In this document: positions 63,637 through 64,000 of the stretch, piece by piece | Layout: every line of letters starts with the position of its first letter | Numbering within the stretch: position 1 is the stretch's first letter | Assembly (NCBI RefSeq): GCF_010731855.1 | Contig: NZ_AP022620.1 | Span: 2,294,001 to 2,358,000, forward strand | Direction of reading: 5' to 3' | DNA length: 64,000 nucleotides | Source: Mycolicibacterium anyangense | GTDB taxonomy: Bacteria > Actinomycetota > Actinomycetes > Mycobacteriales > Mycobacteriaceae | Notes under the pieces: model-generated | The model's input: only the letters and a program-made list of their open reading frames with translations | The model's database searches: none | Told to the model about the DNA's origin: nothing | Position numbers and translations under genes: made by a program

Positions 63637-64000
63637 GCGCCGAGGAACTTCCACCGGTCGCCGATCTGCTGGCCACCGCCGTCGGCGCGCTGGGCGGCAG
63701 CCAGCGGCCCGGCCAGGTGCAGATGGCCGAGGCGGTGGCGCATGCTCTGGCGTCGCGCCAGCACCTGGCCGTGCAGGCCGGCACCGGTACCGGCAAGTCG
63801 CTGGCCTACCTGATCCCGGCAATCGCCCGCGCCGTCACCGACGAGACCCCGGTGGTGGTGTCCACCGCGACGATCGCTCTGCAGCGCCAGCTGGTCGACC
63901 GTGATCTGCCCCGTCTGGTCGATGCACTGGCCGGGGTGCTGCCCCGAAGGCCCCGCTTCGCACTCCTCAAGGGGCGGCGAAACTACCTGTGCCTGAACAA
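63633..64000 (+). CDS. dinG: ATP-dependent helicase DinG family (5' part; continues past window)
   Basis: The first 122 codons of a DinG/Rad3-like helicase. Walker A is AGTGTGKSLAYLIP at about residue 50, motif Ia is VVVSTATIALQRQLV, and RRNYLCLN starts the iron-sulfur-cluster cysteine region. GTG at 63633 overlaps pncB's stop (GTGA). The window ends in the gene. Confidence 0.92.
   Translation, partial: MSAEELPPVADLLATAVGALGGSQRPGQVQMAEAVAHALASRQHLAVQAGTGTGKSLAYLIPAIARAVTDETPVVVSTATIALQRQLVDRDLPRLVDALAGVLPRRPRFALLKGRRNYLCLN

Overview
The window is a high-GC chromosomal segment of a mycobacterium. It looks like a rapid grower of the Mycolicibacterium type, because it carries MspA-family porins alongside a DosR/DosS dormancy system, Mce-associated proteins and the cysM-cysO-mec cluster. 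The species cannot be named from the sequence alone. Comparisons with M. tuberculosis (Mtb) genes are from memory of those proteins, not from a search.

Region 1 (about 1-26,700) is a dense dormancy (DosR-type) island. dosR (16602-17249) and dosS (17283-19007) follow a universal stress protein gene. Around them lie genes whose Mtb counterparts belong to the DosR regulon: a WS/DGAT triacylglycerol synthase, a kinase-like/AAA protein (Rv2004c type), PEP synthase, a cation P-type ATPase, two Acg-type nitroreductases, a phosphoribosyltransferase/erythromycin-esterase fusion (Rv2030c type), PfkB, a second universal stress protein, a giant HAD/OtsB/GH65 trehalose enzyme and an Rv1733c-like membrane protein. 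DosR-box-like sites sit in several of the promoter gaps, including the divergent ones. Together the genes suggest adaptation to hypoxia or NO: lipid storage, rerouted glycolysis/gluconeogenesis, trehalose turnover, ion transport and stress proteins.

Region 2 (about 26,700-44,800) holds three orphan Mce-associated membrane proteins, small secreted proteins, a thiolase / CoA-transferase / acetoacetyl-CoA synthetase group, an SDR, a PGRS-like glycine-rich protein without a PE domain, two MspA porins followed by two related proline-rich secreted proteins, a phospholipase-D-type protein and a split chromate transporter.

Region 3 (about 44,800-52,600) is the most accessory-looking part. It has a pseudokinase/LPG-synthase-like membrane protein, an excisionase-like HTH protein, a PucR regulator and a less GC-rich cassette (49281-51464). 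The cassette encodes an EspC/WXG100-like protein, a large candidate type VII substrate and a membrane-anchored partner. An exact 12-bp direct repeat brackets it, one copy overlapping the pucR stop and the other the 3' end of tRNA-Leu(UAG). A free-standing HTH/LAGLIDADG protein lies just beyond the tRNA.

Region 4 (about 52,650-64,000) is conserved housekeeping DNA colinear with Mtb Rv1343c-Rv1329c: lprD, a DUF3817 protein, rdgB, rph, a cyclic-nucleotide phosphodiesterase-like MBL protein, murI, a rhomboid protease, cysM, cysO, mec, a P1-family peptidase, a DUF2017 protein, clpS, pncB and the start of dinG. An MFS transporter gene is inserted next to rdgB. Two unusual points here are that rdgB has no canonical start codon upstream of its conserved N-terminus (CTG is the only good candidate) and that CysO extends beyond its diglycine.
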